Positions 1 through 10,499 of a stretch of DNA of 64,000 bases are shown here, in pieces (position 1 is the stretch's first letter; every line of letters starts with the position of its first letter). Source of the DNA: Gracilaria gracilis (lineage: Eukaryota; Rhodophyta; Florideophyceae; Gracilariales; Gracilariaceae). Position numbers and translations under genes: made by a program. The notes under the pieces were generated by a model. The model was not told the DNA's origin. It ran no database searches and saw nothing but the letters and a program-made list of their open reading frames with translations. The stretch is from contig JARGSG010000203.1 of NCBI GenBank assembly GCA_030374805.1, positions 496,001-560,000 on the forward strand, read 5' to 3'.

Positions 1-1658
1 AAGTAAAAAATATGGGATGCACAAGTTTTGTGCGTGGAGAATGACCCGTTTCGAAGATTTTTCATACTATGGGTCAACTTTGCATACTCCAGCGTGGGCC
101 GTGATGGAGAAAATCAGTATTTCAAGATTGGTATGGCTGTGGCAATGTTGGAGGTGTACATGTGATACGCATTGGAGACCAAATGTAATGGGAAAAAGCA
201 CTACGTGGATGGGAAGGTGATGCACCTCGCCAGACTTGATGCGTGGATTGGGTGTGTTGTGAAAACGGTGAACGAGAGTGTGGGACGTGGAGGACAAAAG
301 CAGCCCTTGTTTTTTATATTGTATGGGAGGTATCTGCCAAGGGCAGTGGGGGGTATATTGAAGGTGGCATGCGAATTGGTGCGGGACGAGCACGGCAAAG
401 AGTTTGAAAACGATGGGGTTTTAGAGGGGGTTCCGAGGTTTGTGTCCGAGAATTAGCAGAGAACTTCGATGGTTGGGCTGTGGATTCCATCAGGTGAGAA
501 CGTATATCTAGAGTTGAGGGAGGAATTATTTATGGGAAATTTTACGCGGAGACTTAGAGCGGGTCTTGATTACTACATAACAGCGTGCCGACCGAAGGAG
601 CCCAGTTTCAGTCGTTTGGTTGGGCACCGGGAAGACGGTAGGGATATGGCAGAAGGACCCTGTGAGCAATTTGAATAGCCCAAATATAGTCGGGATAAGA
701 CCAAAATGGTTCCTAAGTAATACGTAAAAATGTGCACGGAAAACAGGCACGGCAAGGCCAAAATATGGCGTGAAGAGTGCCCATACACGTGGCCGAAAGG
801 AGGCTCAATTCAGAATGCCCAGAGAGGACCCAGGGGTAGGCCATTGTTGTCCTCGATGGAAGTCCCAATAGTGGATGAGAAGGGAAATATTTTTGGTCAA
901 AATGAGACCCAAATGCGACCAGAGCCGTGCTTTTTGGTGCACATTCGTACATGTATGGCTCTCTTTGCATTAACCAGATAATGTCCGAGTGTCGTCCGTA
1001 TTACAGTCTAATTTTTGCGTGTTTAGATCCCGTATAATGATGAGAAGGGAACGTTGTAAGTACGATATGTGTCATGATTTGTGACCGCGTCTCGTAGAAG
1101 TGGTAGGCCTTTTGAGGCTCGATATATATACCTAAATGTTCCAATCTATTGGCTTTCAGCAAACTGAAAATGTGGTTCGCGTACTTCTTACGCATGAAGA
1201 CAAGCCCGTAACGTGGATATATGTAGCACTAACAATGATGCACAAAGTATCAAATAGTTACCAAATCGCACACGGTCTTTGTACGCGATGCCGTATCACG
1301 GTTGTTTACTAACGGAAATGATATAAAAACTTCAATGGCTGGACTCTTACCAACCAATGATGCAACCTTATAACACGAACTCCCCAGCTCTTCGTAGATC
1401 TACGGTACCATTTGGGTGGAACTCAAAGTACTGGCACCGCTCAGAGTCGCATAACACCAACTTGGTTTTGTTGAGATTATTCACCAAGTACCCTATCCGT
1501 CGCGTTCCGTAGGACGTTCAGCTTGAATACTCATCTTCTTTGGATTCTTGTGATGACGCTTACGTGATCCAAGAAGACTGTTTCCTGTTCCGCTCGTAAG
1601 CAGTCTGCTACAGGTGTTCTGAGTATGGGTATCAGACCTATCGGGCCCATCATCCGTC
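1..1658. other. no supported gene; repeat-like flank
   Basis: Several ORFs of 60-108 codons occur here on both strands, but they overlap one another and none shows a motif I recognise. The plus-strand pair at 172-456 and 469-678 has a fairly protein-like composition and could be the remnant of an old coding element. I cannot name a family. I see no tRNA, no terminal repeat and no LTR end in this stretch. Confidence 0.4.
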
Positions 1659-2876
1659 TCAATGTGTGACACCAACATTCGCCGCGGGGCCCTTCTCGGT
1701 TTCTTCTTTCCCAAGTTTGGGCGAAGTCGGGACGGGTTTTCGACCTGTTCTCATCTTCCGTATTGGCCTTTCTCTTGATTCGTTTGCGACTGTTCGTGTT
1801 CGTGACCGGCTGTCCCGAACGCTTCGTATTTCGGTTGTTGACTCTTGAGCTTGAGTTGGAGCTCTCCCTTGCATCAAATTCGGTTCCACAGATTGCAAGC
1901 GAAGATTGGGTGCAGTACTGTTGCCATCATATGCTTTTAAGTCTGTGTCATGTGCATGAATGGCAATCTCAATATCGCTTTCCGGCCTACCATCTCCATC
2001 ATTATTGTCATACTTGGAATCATAGCCACCATCCTTATCAAAGGCTGTCAGTGGCTTGTGTACATGGGCAAATTTGGTCACGACCGGCGAAACTATTTCA
2101 CTGTGCTCACCCTCGCCATCACAACCATTGGAGTCTTCTAAACCGCTCTTCGCGTTCATGGACTTATTGTGTTCTTCGGATACAAGGCAGTCACCACTAG
2201 TTGAAAATGGAGATGGATCTTGATCATTCGTATGAGTCGCATGGGTTTCTTCCGCAAAGGTTGCATTCTTCTTCTTTTTCTCGCGCTTGCGTGCCTCCGC
2301 TGCGGCCTTCTTATCTCTCTGAATGGCTTCCTTTAAGAAATCATTCAAGACCCATCCTCCTTGTGCAGCAGACAAAACAGGATAAGTTTCCAGAACCTTA
2401 CGCTTAAGATTCATAATCTGAGAAAAAAAGTCTCTACGCACTGAGCTGTAGGTGCGGGTGCCCCGTTCGATCCCAAGTCGATGATAGAGAAATGAACGAA
2501 TGTCATCTTTGATAGCGTCTGCCATCGTGGTGTGAATGGGATACCCATCCTCCATAAATTCCGAGTCACGTCCCATCTTTTCCGGATGCAATCGATTGAA
2601 AAGAGCTCTCGCAGAGATGGTAGTGCCAGTAGGAACCCCAGGCCGGTCCGAATCTCTGAAACGTCTCTTCATAGAAGCTGTTGGTATCATGACGGAGTTC
2701 GCGGGGAGTTGGCTTCGTTGCAAGATATCAAACCCAGTTAATGTACCCTGACCAGAATCAGGCTGACCTGCTCCTCTCGGCTGGTTCGACGCCTGAAGTG
2801 ACTGCGCAGGGACAGCGCGACTCTCTGCCTGCATGGCACTGTCAGCGGTGACCCTTTGCAAGGTCCGCAAACTCAT
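1659..2876 (-). CDS. hypothetical 405-aa basic/acidic protein divergent from a Tnp2-type transposase
   Basis: This is an uninterrupted ORF of 405 codons with no known fold that I recognise. Residues about 70-200 look like a folded helical domain (TMADAIKDDIRSFLYHRLG, then SSVRRDFFSQIMNLKRKV). A lysine-rich stretch follows (EARKREKKKKN), then a low-complexity Asp/Ser/Asn-rich half, and a second basic cluster lies near the C-terminus (RPIRKMRTGRKP). The basic clusters suggest a nuclear protein. It is transcribed away from the transposase that begins at 3388, about 510 bp apart. CACTA-type elements often carry a second gene for a DNA-binding accessory protein, so it may be the partner of that transposase. 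This is inference from position and composition. It could equally be an unrelated host gene. Confidence 0.5.
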   Translation of the reverse strand: MSLRTLQRVTADSAMQAESRAVPAQSLQASNQPRGAGQPDSGQGTLTGFDILQRSQLPANSVMIPTASMKRRFRDSDRPGVPTGTTISARALFNRLHPEKMGRDSEFMEDGYPIHTTMADAIKDDIRSFLYHRLGIERGTRTYSSVRRDFFSQIMNLKRKVLETYPVLSAAQGGWVLNDFLKEAIQRDKKAAAEARKREKKKKNATFAEETHATHTNDQDPSPFSTSGDCLVSEEHNKSMNAKSGLEDSNGCDGEGEHSEIVSPVVTKFAHVHKPLTAFDKDGGYDSKYDNNDGDGRPESDIEIAIHAHDTDLKAYDGNSTAPNLRLQSVEPNLMQGRAPTQAQESTTEIRSVRDSRSRTRTVANESRERPIRKMRTGRKPVPTSPKLGKEETEKGPAANVGVTH

Positions 2877-3387
2877 GTTGAATCTAATACGAAACTCAAC
2901 GCTCTAGCACGAGAAACATCACATCATGTTGGATAATAGTCTGCATCTCGGTCGTCGGAACTGGGTTTTCATATGCATACCTGAGCAGAATGAATGACGT
3001 CTTGGCGATCCGAAGTGCACGCTAAGGTTCACTCAGAGAGCAGCTCTGCGACTTGGAGAAGTTGTGACGTCTCTGACAGGAGAGAAAGCCAGATGAAACA
3101 CAAGACGCGCAGAATGTGGTCCGATGAGAAGATGAGATGGTGAGAGGTTCTTTCGCACTTAAGTACAATCTCCAACTGAAGTGAAAGCACGAAGTGAAAA
3201 CAACCTTCAGATCCCAAAACAATTCCCAAGTTTCAACTTTTGCTAAGTATTTCCTGTTTTTGATTTGGCATGGGAGCATCTCGTAGAGAATAAATACCCA
3301 CGGTGCCTGCAAGTACAATATATCGACATTGTGAACGGCCATTAGGTAACCACTGCACTTTTCAATCCAAAGTCTAATGAAATAATC
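2877..3387. other. intergenic gap between divergent ORFs
   Basis: This is about 510 bp separating the minus-strand 405-codon ORF from the plus-strand transposase. It must hold the promoter of both if the two are functional partners. I see no convincing TATA box or repeat. Small ORFs on the minus strand in this gap have no recognisable features. Confidence 0.3.
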
Positions 3388-6300
3388 TTGACTGTTCCGC
3401 TTTCTTCCAGTTTCCAACAGGCGTCAACGAAGACGGGACGGGGTAGAAAGAGATGTCGATGGGAAATATCCAGGTACCATAGTAGCATGTTCAATGAATC
3501 CGACGATATTGGAAACGACATACCAACCTATGGGAGACACTCAAATTCAAACGCCAACGCTGTTGATGCTTCATTAAAAATGACGCCCATCATGAGAGCT
3601 GCAGTTAATGAAGATGCTGCAGAAGTTATGCGGAATAAAACTATCCAAAATCCAACCGCGCAGGACGAAGGCGGCTCTGAAAGCTTACCATATCCAGATT
3701 CTCACTTTCTTGGCATCCCTGCAGTGGGAGTTTCTTACCAGGCATTAAATGGTTCGGAGAACCATGAAGAACGTCCTCAAACTCATATGGCTGGAGAAGA
3801 TATACAGCTGTTCGCCAATGTACTGTTTAGCACTGGACCCAAACCAATAGTTAGTGGAAGCCTCACTTCTATTTTCCAATCTTCTGATCACTTAAGTTCG
3901 CCTCTTTCACCGACATCTTCGAGTTTCGATGGACCAAAGTCTGCAAAACAATCAGAGTATGAACGATTAGCGACCTTTCTGTACAGCGCAGAAATTTCCA
4001 ATGTATCACAGAACGGAATTGAAAGATTGTTGAGCGTACCCCGAATCCATTTGAACTTTTCATATAGATCCCTGATATCATACCCAGTGCAGAAAGCTCA
4101 TATTTAGAAGACACACGTCGGAATGTGTGTCAATGGACATGGGGCTCACTCTGGAAAGCTCTGATCTGCCAGAGAATGTCCAATCTGCCACAGTCCGCTC
4201 GCCGCAAGCAAGAATAAGTTCTGGTTTCTAAAACCATCATTAGAATTGAAGGCATTGTGTCGAGCTCAAAATTCATTGCAGGAGTTGATTAGCGGTTGTA
4301 TTAGAGCAAAGGAGTGCTTAAGTTTGCATCCTTTTGATAGTAGCAATCACGACTACTACCACGAAAAAATTTCTCTGAGACAGCCTGCAGAACGCCTTCG
4401 GAGCTGGAATGCGGAAAGCAATGAACTTTTTGTTTTTCTCACGCTCTCTTCGGATGGTTTCGAGTGTACCAAGAACCGGAGGGGTACTCCAATATCCGTT
4501 TGGCCTATAGTATCCACAGTTCTGAACTACAAACCAAGAAAAAGAAGCCAGGCTTCGAACTGCATCATAAACGCGGTTGTTCCTGCTTCTCATAATCCTG
4601 AGTACTTTGACACCTTTATGAATGAAATTATCTTGGATCTGAAAACCCTGGAAGAAGGAGTGCTAGCGGTTTGCCATGACGGAAAAATAAGTACGCTTTA
4701 GGTATTCGTTTTGTTTTTTACTGCAGACTGGCCGGCAGCATCTAAGGTTCTCGGATACGTTGGCCATACGGGAAAAGTGTTCTGCCGTTTTTGCAAGAAG
4801 AAGAAAGTTAAAGTGAAAGAAAGCTCATGCTTGTGCGGTGTTCCAGAAGACCGTTCGTTGTTGATTAATTCCCTTCGGCGTCGGGCTGAATACAATAGTG
4901 GGGATATAATCAAAACAGAATGCATTGAAAAACGAGAAGGTTCTGAAGTTGGTACAATATGGAAAGCATTGAGTTCTAATAAAACTAACGAAAGAAGCAA
5001 AACGAAGATGGTCAAAGAATCGGGTATCAAAAGATCTTCATGTATCGCACAATTGTCTGTCGACTTCGTGTTTTCCTTCCCCTACGACGTGATGCATTTG
5101 GTGCTACTTGGGTGGACCAAACAAGTTTTAAGACTTGTGACAGGAATTCATCCGAGACATGAACGGTATGGTCATGTTCCGCGTTACTGTATACCATCGC
5201 CAAAGCTCGAATTGATCAACAGAGCTTTGGAGAACAGCACACACGGCATTCCGAGTTCATGGGGAAGGGCACCGCTTTCGTTAGAGCACCTGTCTAGATT
5301 CAAAGCGGAGGCCTTGAAGCGCCACTCGGAGTTTACCTTCTCCCAGTATTCCACCGCTTCAATGTAGAAAATCCGATCAAGCATCTTTGGAACCAAACTC
5401 GACAGATGGTTACCTTGTGCTTCAGCTATAACTGCGACGCAGCCAGCCATCGGGTTCGGACAAGAGTTTTGGGGGATACTATGCAAGGTTTGTCCGTTTG
5501 TTCTGCTCAGATAGATCTTTCTATTACTGCCTTACGCGGACGACACACACAATATTACATCTATCAGAGCTGCTCAAGCAATGCGGTCCCCTCCCGATAA
5601 CCTCACAGTTCTTGATAGAGAGACTACTGGGGGAGATCGGAAAACGTGTACAACAGACTTCAAACATTTCATCGCATTTGTTCCACAAGAACTTTAAGTT
5701 GTTTGCTCTCAAGCTGGCAAATGATGGGAAGACATTGGTTGACGACGTCAATGAATCTGTTCCAAATGTCCTGATGTTTCCAACCCAAAGTCATATTAGC
5801 TCTTCTCAAACTAATGTGGAGTTCCATGCTGGTGCTACCTGTCATGGGGCTGGGTAATCTTTGATTTCGCTCAACAACGAACAAAAAGGTGCCGTGAAAA
5901 AGTTTCTCGCAGTCAATTTTCCCTCAGACATGAACACGGCTCGCATCGTCTCAACAAAAGAATTTAGAACTACAACCGTGACCAAGGATTCTCATCACTT
6001 CAAAGTAGAAAGCCTGAAATCCCATGATTTGAGACCGAAGAGTTCTTTGCATCAGACGCGACAGAAGTACTGCGTTGCGGCTCACTTTGCCCCTGAAAAA
6101 TCCATGAGCTCTCGTTTTTCACAACGTTGCGAAGATCATATTGATATTTGGCATTTATACTACGGCGTTGTCCTTGGGATTATTGTGGTTATGGTTGAAG
6201 TCGATGGATTGAAGATCACAGCAGTGTTCGTAGATGTAAAACGCGAGTTGAACATGGCGGAAGATCAGGCGTTTGATGTCTTGTACTCAGAGAAGAAAGG

Positions 6301-6454
6301 CCGTAATAATATCACCACAGGGCATGTCACATGCCTTCAACGAGTAATTGGGTTCCTTGAATTGGATGGTAGAAGGTATTATCTTGACCAATCTCATTCC
6401 GATAACGATAAGTACGAGAATTCCATTCCTCAAGGTGTGATAAAAAGAACGTAA
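3388..6454 (+). pseudogene. Tnp2/CACTA (EnSpm)-type transposase, decayed
   Basis: Successive open stretches match the order of a Tnp2-family transposase, the cut-and-paste enzyme of CACTA-type DNA transposons. At 4400-4690 is the block with SDGFECTKN, SVWPIV and later LKTLEEGV. At 4727-4800 is WPAASKVLGYVGHTGKVFC followed by a cysteine pair (CRFC). At 5060-5130 is the FPYDVMHLVLLGWTK block. At 5240-5310 are an SWGRAPLS-like block and FKAEALKR. At 5490-5660 is an ILHLSELLKQCGPLP and ERLLGEIGKR block. The last open stretch (5861-6454) resembles the C-terminal part of such enzymes. The frame changes near 5325 and near 5490. There are stops at about 4105 and between the blocks, and one gap can be read as a 36-nt intron. 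I infer a dead or heavily eroded copy. No CACTA terminal repeats were identified, so the element borders are unknown. Confidence 0.72.
4691..4726 (+). other. candidate 36-nt intron in the Tnp2-type transposase
   Basis: The sequence begins GTACGC and ends in a pyrimidine-rich run followed by CTGCAG. Removing it joins the block ending in CHDGKI to NWPAASK in frame (phase 1). It also skips an in-frame TAG. The family normally has an acidic or polar residue followed by a proline-alanine motif here, so the joined reading is plausible. An ordinary frame-breaking mutation is the alternative. Confidence 0.5.
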
Positions 6455-7514
6455 CCAGTACCAAAGACAGACCAACGTGTATCTAATTGTTCAATGTACG
6501 ATGTGCCTTAATCATTGCTCAAAACCAGCATTGACGGCGTTATGTTCCTACAAAAATTGTGCGCACGCACTTCCTTAAACACAAAGAACTGGTGAAAGGA
6601 ATACCTCCTGATCTCGGATCCAGTCTCTAGCTCGGATATCTGAGGTATATGAAGAGATATGGGCAGATGCCGCAACAGAAACGGTTCTTTAAGCATGGTT
6701 TCCAGCACACACACGTGGTTCGAAGAGACCTGCTTCGGAACAATGTCAAGTCTTAAGAGCTCCTGTCAATTGGGCGCAGTGTCCCTAGTGCACAACACAG
6801 GCATGAGAGATTGGAAAGTCTCAGTGGAGCACTTTGAGCATCCTTTGCTATGTGATGGAGCTGACCGCCTCATTTCCCCGAACTTGACTTCTTCTCTAGA
6901 AAGTAGCAACGTCTGCATCCGTTGGGCTACATTTTTCCAAGTGCCGCTATGTTTTTGTGACATACTGGATATGTCCGTACGTCTGGGAAGGCGTTCCATT
7001 GCGCTGCAACCACTTGAAGTGAAACCGTTAGTCTCATACCCTTTCTAGAATAAGGACAAGTCTGCAAGCATCATCTACGAATTAGTGTAAAGTACACCGG
7101 GCAGACTCACGGCGGCTAGGTCGAGATATGAGCATTCGTTATATGAGCATCCGTTTCCCAGCCAAGCCATGCCGAACAGGTCCAGCGCACGCAAAGAGTA
7201 GCGCCGTCTTCGCATTGATCATGGGGGATTCTAGAGGGTCCTGCACACAATTGGGCCCAACACGCCATAATGTAACGTTGGTACCGTTGGTACGCTTTTC
7301 GCAGTATACACATGTTCAATGCACACGTACGTGCATACAGTTTTTGGGTAACCTTTCACGTATATTTGTCGCTGTAAGGCATCTTGTAACATGCCACAGG
7401 TTCGTGACATGTTCCACGACAGGGGTTCGTGGGTACGACCATGAAAACTGGCCATCAATTTTCTTGCAGCCTGACCAAAGTTGTTTCCAGCATAGTCACC
7501 TTGAGCTTCAAACT
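6455..7514. other. no firm gene; weak coding traces
   Basis: A 129-codon ORF (6659-7048, plus) has protein-like composition in its second half (for example LISPNLTSSLES and a Cys/Phe-rich stretch) but matches nothing I know. Just before it, a stretch reading HFLKHKELVKGIPPDL and RISEVYEEIWADA in other frames suggests decayed coding sequence. It may belong to the transposon on its left. I see no RNA gene or terminal repeat. Confidence 0.25.
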
Positions 7515-8204
7515 ATGTCTGCTACAAACGGGAGGTATCGGAAAGTTCTTATTCCAAATGAAGCAAAGTGTTCGTTGCAAGCGTTGATGATACCGTGTAC
7601 AGCAAAAGTTGTAGCTGTACGTGAATCGGTTTCTACGGAGACGCACGAAAATGCTGAAGAAATACACGTCATGTCGCAAGAACCGGATAATCTGACAAAA
7701 CCACCCGTGATCTCTTCTCCTCCAAATAATTCCTTACGGAAGAAATTGTGGCGGCAGTTTTCAGAACATCGAGATAGAGAGAATGAGAACCAGCGAAAGA
7801 GGTACAGGATTCACTGTGATCGCAAAACATCAGAGAGGAAGAAGAAGCGACTCCAAAGGCGACGCGCTTGGTATGGCAAGTACATTAAAGAAAAGAAGGC
7901 GGAAGCTTCAAACCGTTCTTCTGAAAGCTGTTGTAGCAAGGGCCAAGCCCGCTCAGCGGAAATATTACCCTCAAATATGCCTACTACGCATGAAAACAGT
8001 TCAAGCAAGAGCGAAAGCATTTCATCCGACAATGGAACGTCAGTTGTAGTCAGTAGGCAAGAGAGTTTGGCTCTCAATGCCGAGATATCAAGCTCTTTTA
8101 GAGCAGCGTCAGATGAGACTTTAGGGAGCAGAAAGAACACCGGCAGAAGCAACAACCACAAATACATTAATTTGAAGCATGAACAATACATATACGAATT
8201 GTAG
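7515..8204 (+). CDS. hypothetical lysine/arginine-rich protein
   Basis: The open frame runs from 7128, but the first part looks non-coding, so I prefer the ATG at 7515 (MSATNGRYRKV), giving about 229 residues. The striking feature is a strongly basic, helix-like block near the middle (KKLWRQFSEHRDRENENQR, then KRYRIHCDRKTSERKKKR and LQRRRAWYGKYIKEKKAE). It has the look of a DNA-binding or coiled-coil arm. A Ser-rich tail follows. The protein stops at 8204. Further protein-like reading (a PKKSIPAPN block, then KYIEDYPLQPEKLKQFLLDVW in another frame up to about 8590) suggests that the original gene was longer and is now broken. I do not recognise the family. It could be a transposon-encoded DNA-binding protein. 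Confidence 0.35.
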   Translation: MSATNGRYRKVLIPNEAKCSLQALMIPCTAKVVAVRESVSTETHENAEEIHVMSQEPDNLTKPPVISSPPNNSLRKKLWRQFSEHRDRENENQRKRYRIHCDRKTSERKKKRLQRRRAWYGKYIKEKKAEASNRSSESCCSKGQARSAEILPSNMPTTHENSSSKSESISSDNGTSVVVSRQESLALNAEISSSFRAASDETLGSRKNTGRSNNHKYINLKHEQYIYEL

Positions 8205-8666
8205 GTGGAAGAAAGGGTTGTACGAGTGTACAATCACCATTTAAGTCCCCTTCAAGGCACGCCGCCATCCGATTCCATTCGAATTCGTGTCGCACATGAT
8301 TCCGAAAGTGTTTCACTTGTAGGTACGTCAGAAAATCCACAGCTCATATCAAAGTCTCTTCCACAAGCTTCTACATCAACACCATGTTTGAAGCGCCGAA
8401 AACGTGGCATGAAGTGCCCAAAGAAGTCCATCCCAGCACCAAATATAGCCCGGAAGATGCAGTACAGCTGACATCGATTACATAAATACATCGAAGACTA
8501 TCCTTTGCAGCCTGAAAAGCTTAAGCAGTTTCTCCTCGATGTTTGGAACCGTTCATCGTCTTTGGACGCTTACCTCTTGACCTCCTTAATTTAGTGAAGT
8601 CTGAACTTCATGCGTCACCGTACTCATTCCTGAGGTTCTGTAGGCAACCCCACTTCAAGATCAAGT
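8205..8666 (+). other. eroded downstream part of the basic-protein gene
   Basis: An 88-codon ORF (8205-8471) and a following stretch in another frame to about 8590 continue the composition of the preceding ORF (Ser/Pro-rich, with the basic cluster LKRRKRGMKCPKK). I read it as the broken 3' part of the same gene. Nothing else is visible before the GC-rich segment begins. Confidence 0.25.
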
Positions 8667-9840
8667 TTACGCTCCAAATAGACTGCGGGGGTGAGTTCTT
8701 GTTCTAACCAAGCGACAACTATGCACCACCGCCCTCTCCATTTGAAGCGCCCGACGCAACGCCCAATGGCAAAGCATGTTTCTCACTGAGCATTGCATCA
8801 AACCCAAGATGCGTCTGATGGTGCCCGCCTTCGCGCCATGCTCCAGCATGGGAAACAACGACGTGTATTTTGGTTGCGGCGCCCTCACATGCCCCAACTC
8901 ACCAAGCAATCTGTCGCTACTCTGCCGCCTAGTATTGACATGCGACGCGTACGATGGAGAGCAGTTCGCGGGCGGAAGGCGCAAAGACGGTGCTGCACCA
9001 GGCATTGTATCCCTTTCCTGGTGGCATGGAGCTGCATTTCGAGCTGTACGACGTTGTACATCACTTTGTCAGATGTCATAGCGCGTTCGGTAATCGTTTG
9101 CAGTGAGCTGACGCCCGCAGCCATTTCTTGTAACTCTCGCTGCACCTCGCACCGGTGCGGTTCGGCGCACAGAGTCGGATGCGTTACCAATGTCATTGAA
9201 CCATTGGCAGCCAGCGACTGCGGCGATTGCGCACGCCTGCCTTCGTGAGCCACACCCGGCGAGCGGTTGAGGCGTTCCCTCGCAGCCCCCTAGGTAGGAC
9301 GCCTAGTTCTGGTCACAGCGGCGGCTGGCACGCCATTGCAATTAGCAGTGAAGAGGCGCGACTAGAGCAGCTGCACAGGCACGTGCCGATTGGGGCTTCG
9401 CAAATGCTTCATGCCAGTGGCGCGTGTCAAATCCCAGTAGCTGCCAACCGCGCGCTACCAAGAAACGCTGCGCGTTGTCATCGCGCGCCAGCTTCGGCGC
9501 ACCGTCGCTGTCTCCATCGCCCGCTAGCACCGTCGTGCTGCGCATCCCATGATGCACCAGTTTGTGGTCCATCACGTGATGAAGCTCCACCTGCAGCGCC
9601 GCGTTGCAATCGCCTGCGCATGTGCCCGCGCCCAAGTGCCACTGCGTGGTGCACGCGCCAAATCCAAAGCGCCGGTCTTACAGCTGTCGCCAAATGGTGC
9701 CCATGCATGCACGCAGCGTGTGCGCCAGCTCCGGGTGCGTGCTTCGTAGCGCGGCGCGGTCGGCGGGCGAAAGGCGGCTCATTACTTCGCCCAGCGCCTC
9801 TTCCGGCAGCTCAAGCAGCGACCTGCCGCACGTATCTTTA
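8667..9840 (-). pseudogene. F-box-containing host gene, eroded
   Basis: On the minus strand at about 9700-9830 the reading LLELPEEALGEVMSRL followed by SPADRAALRSTHPELAHTLR is a convincing F-box, the Skp1-binding motif of SCF ubiquitin ligases (LPxE, hydrophobic spacing, then a leucine-rich second half). It is followed, after one in-frame stop (TAA at 9678-9680), by an open stretch to 9342 with LAGDGDSDGAP and FLVARGWQLLGFDTRHW. Further protein-like stretches lie in shifted frames at 9253-8885 (VQRELQEMAAGVSSLQ) and 9005-8667. No initiator ATG is visible upstream of the F-box, where a TGA precedes it in frame, so a 5' exon may be missing. The sequence is markedly GC-richer than the transposons around it. 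F-box assignment is from the motif alone. The rest is unrecognised. Confidence 0.45.
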
Positions 9841-10499
9841 CGTCACAGTCGCTGCCGTCGCCACTTTGGCGTGCGCGATGGGGAAAGAGCGATAGAGGCG
9901 CCCAATTTATTCACTGCGGCGCGGCGCTTTGCCTTTCAGATAAAAGGCCATTAAATGGGGGTGTGTAGTGGCAAAGTAGGACAACAACACCTCGAAGGCT
10001 TACAGTAGCTGCTCAAGGCTTGCAATTGAAAGAAAGGCGCGTGCGCGTCGCGCGCATCCGTGCGCTCCCGCTAATCTCGCGCATCCACAGCATCTCCTCC
10101 ATGGCGCGTGAGAAGCAGCGACACCCACAATGCTGCCACAAGTCCCGACCTGCTCAACTGGGAGCCTTTGCCAACCGCAGGCTTCCCGCGCGCCGACGCG
10201 CTGCTCACGCTACCGCTGCTGTTGCTGCTGCCACTTTCGCTGGCACTGCCACTGCCGCTTCCGCTGCCACCACCCGCCAACGCCGACGCCGACGCCCACC
10301 GCCACGTAGCGCTGCTGCACGAGATCAGCCTAGACTCGCAGAGCGCCGTCGCCTTTGAACAAACCAGCGTGCGCTATGTTCCCAATCTCCGCAAGGACCA
10401 GCTCAACCGCCACCGCCTTGACCGTTTCAACAACCCTTCGTGATTGCCACAGAACATGAGCAATAAAGCTTGTTCGGCCTGTGTGGCACCATCTTTTCT
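9841..10499. other. GC-rich region between F-box and SNF2 genes; possible 5' part of the SNF2 gene
   Basis: The plus-strand frame 10108-10443 contains a Leu/Pro-rich run caused by repeated CTGCC-type triplets. It then reads LLHEISLDSQSAVAFEQTS and YVPNLRKDQLNRHRLDRF, which looks like real protein and may be the N-terminal part of the SNF2 gene that follows. No ATG, promoter or splice site could be fixed with confidence. Confidence 0.3.

Noticed and set aside
1227-8598. CACTAA at 1227 and TTAGTG near 8593 as ends of a CACTA transposon
   Set aside because: Only six bases match and the flanks show no 3-bp target duplication. Expected by chance in this length.
9227-9895. 222-codon plus-strand ORF (Ala/Arg/Cys-rich)
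   Set aside because: It is the complement of the F-box frame in GC-rich DNA. The minus strand has the recognisable motif.
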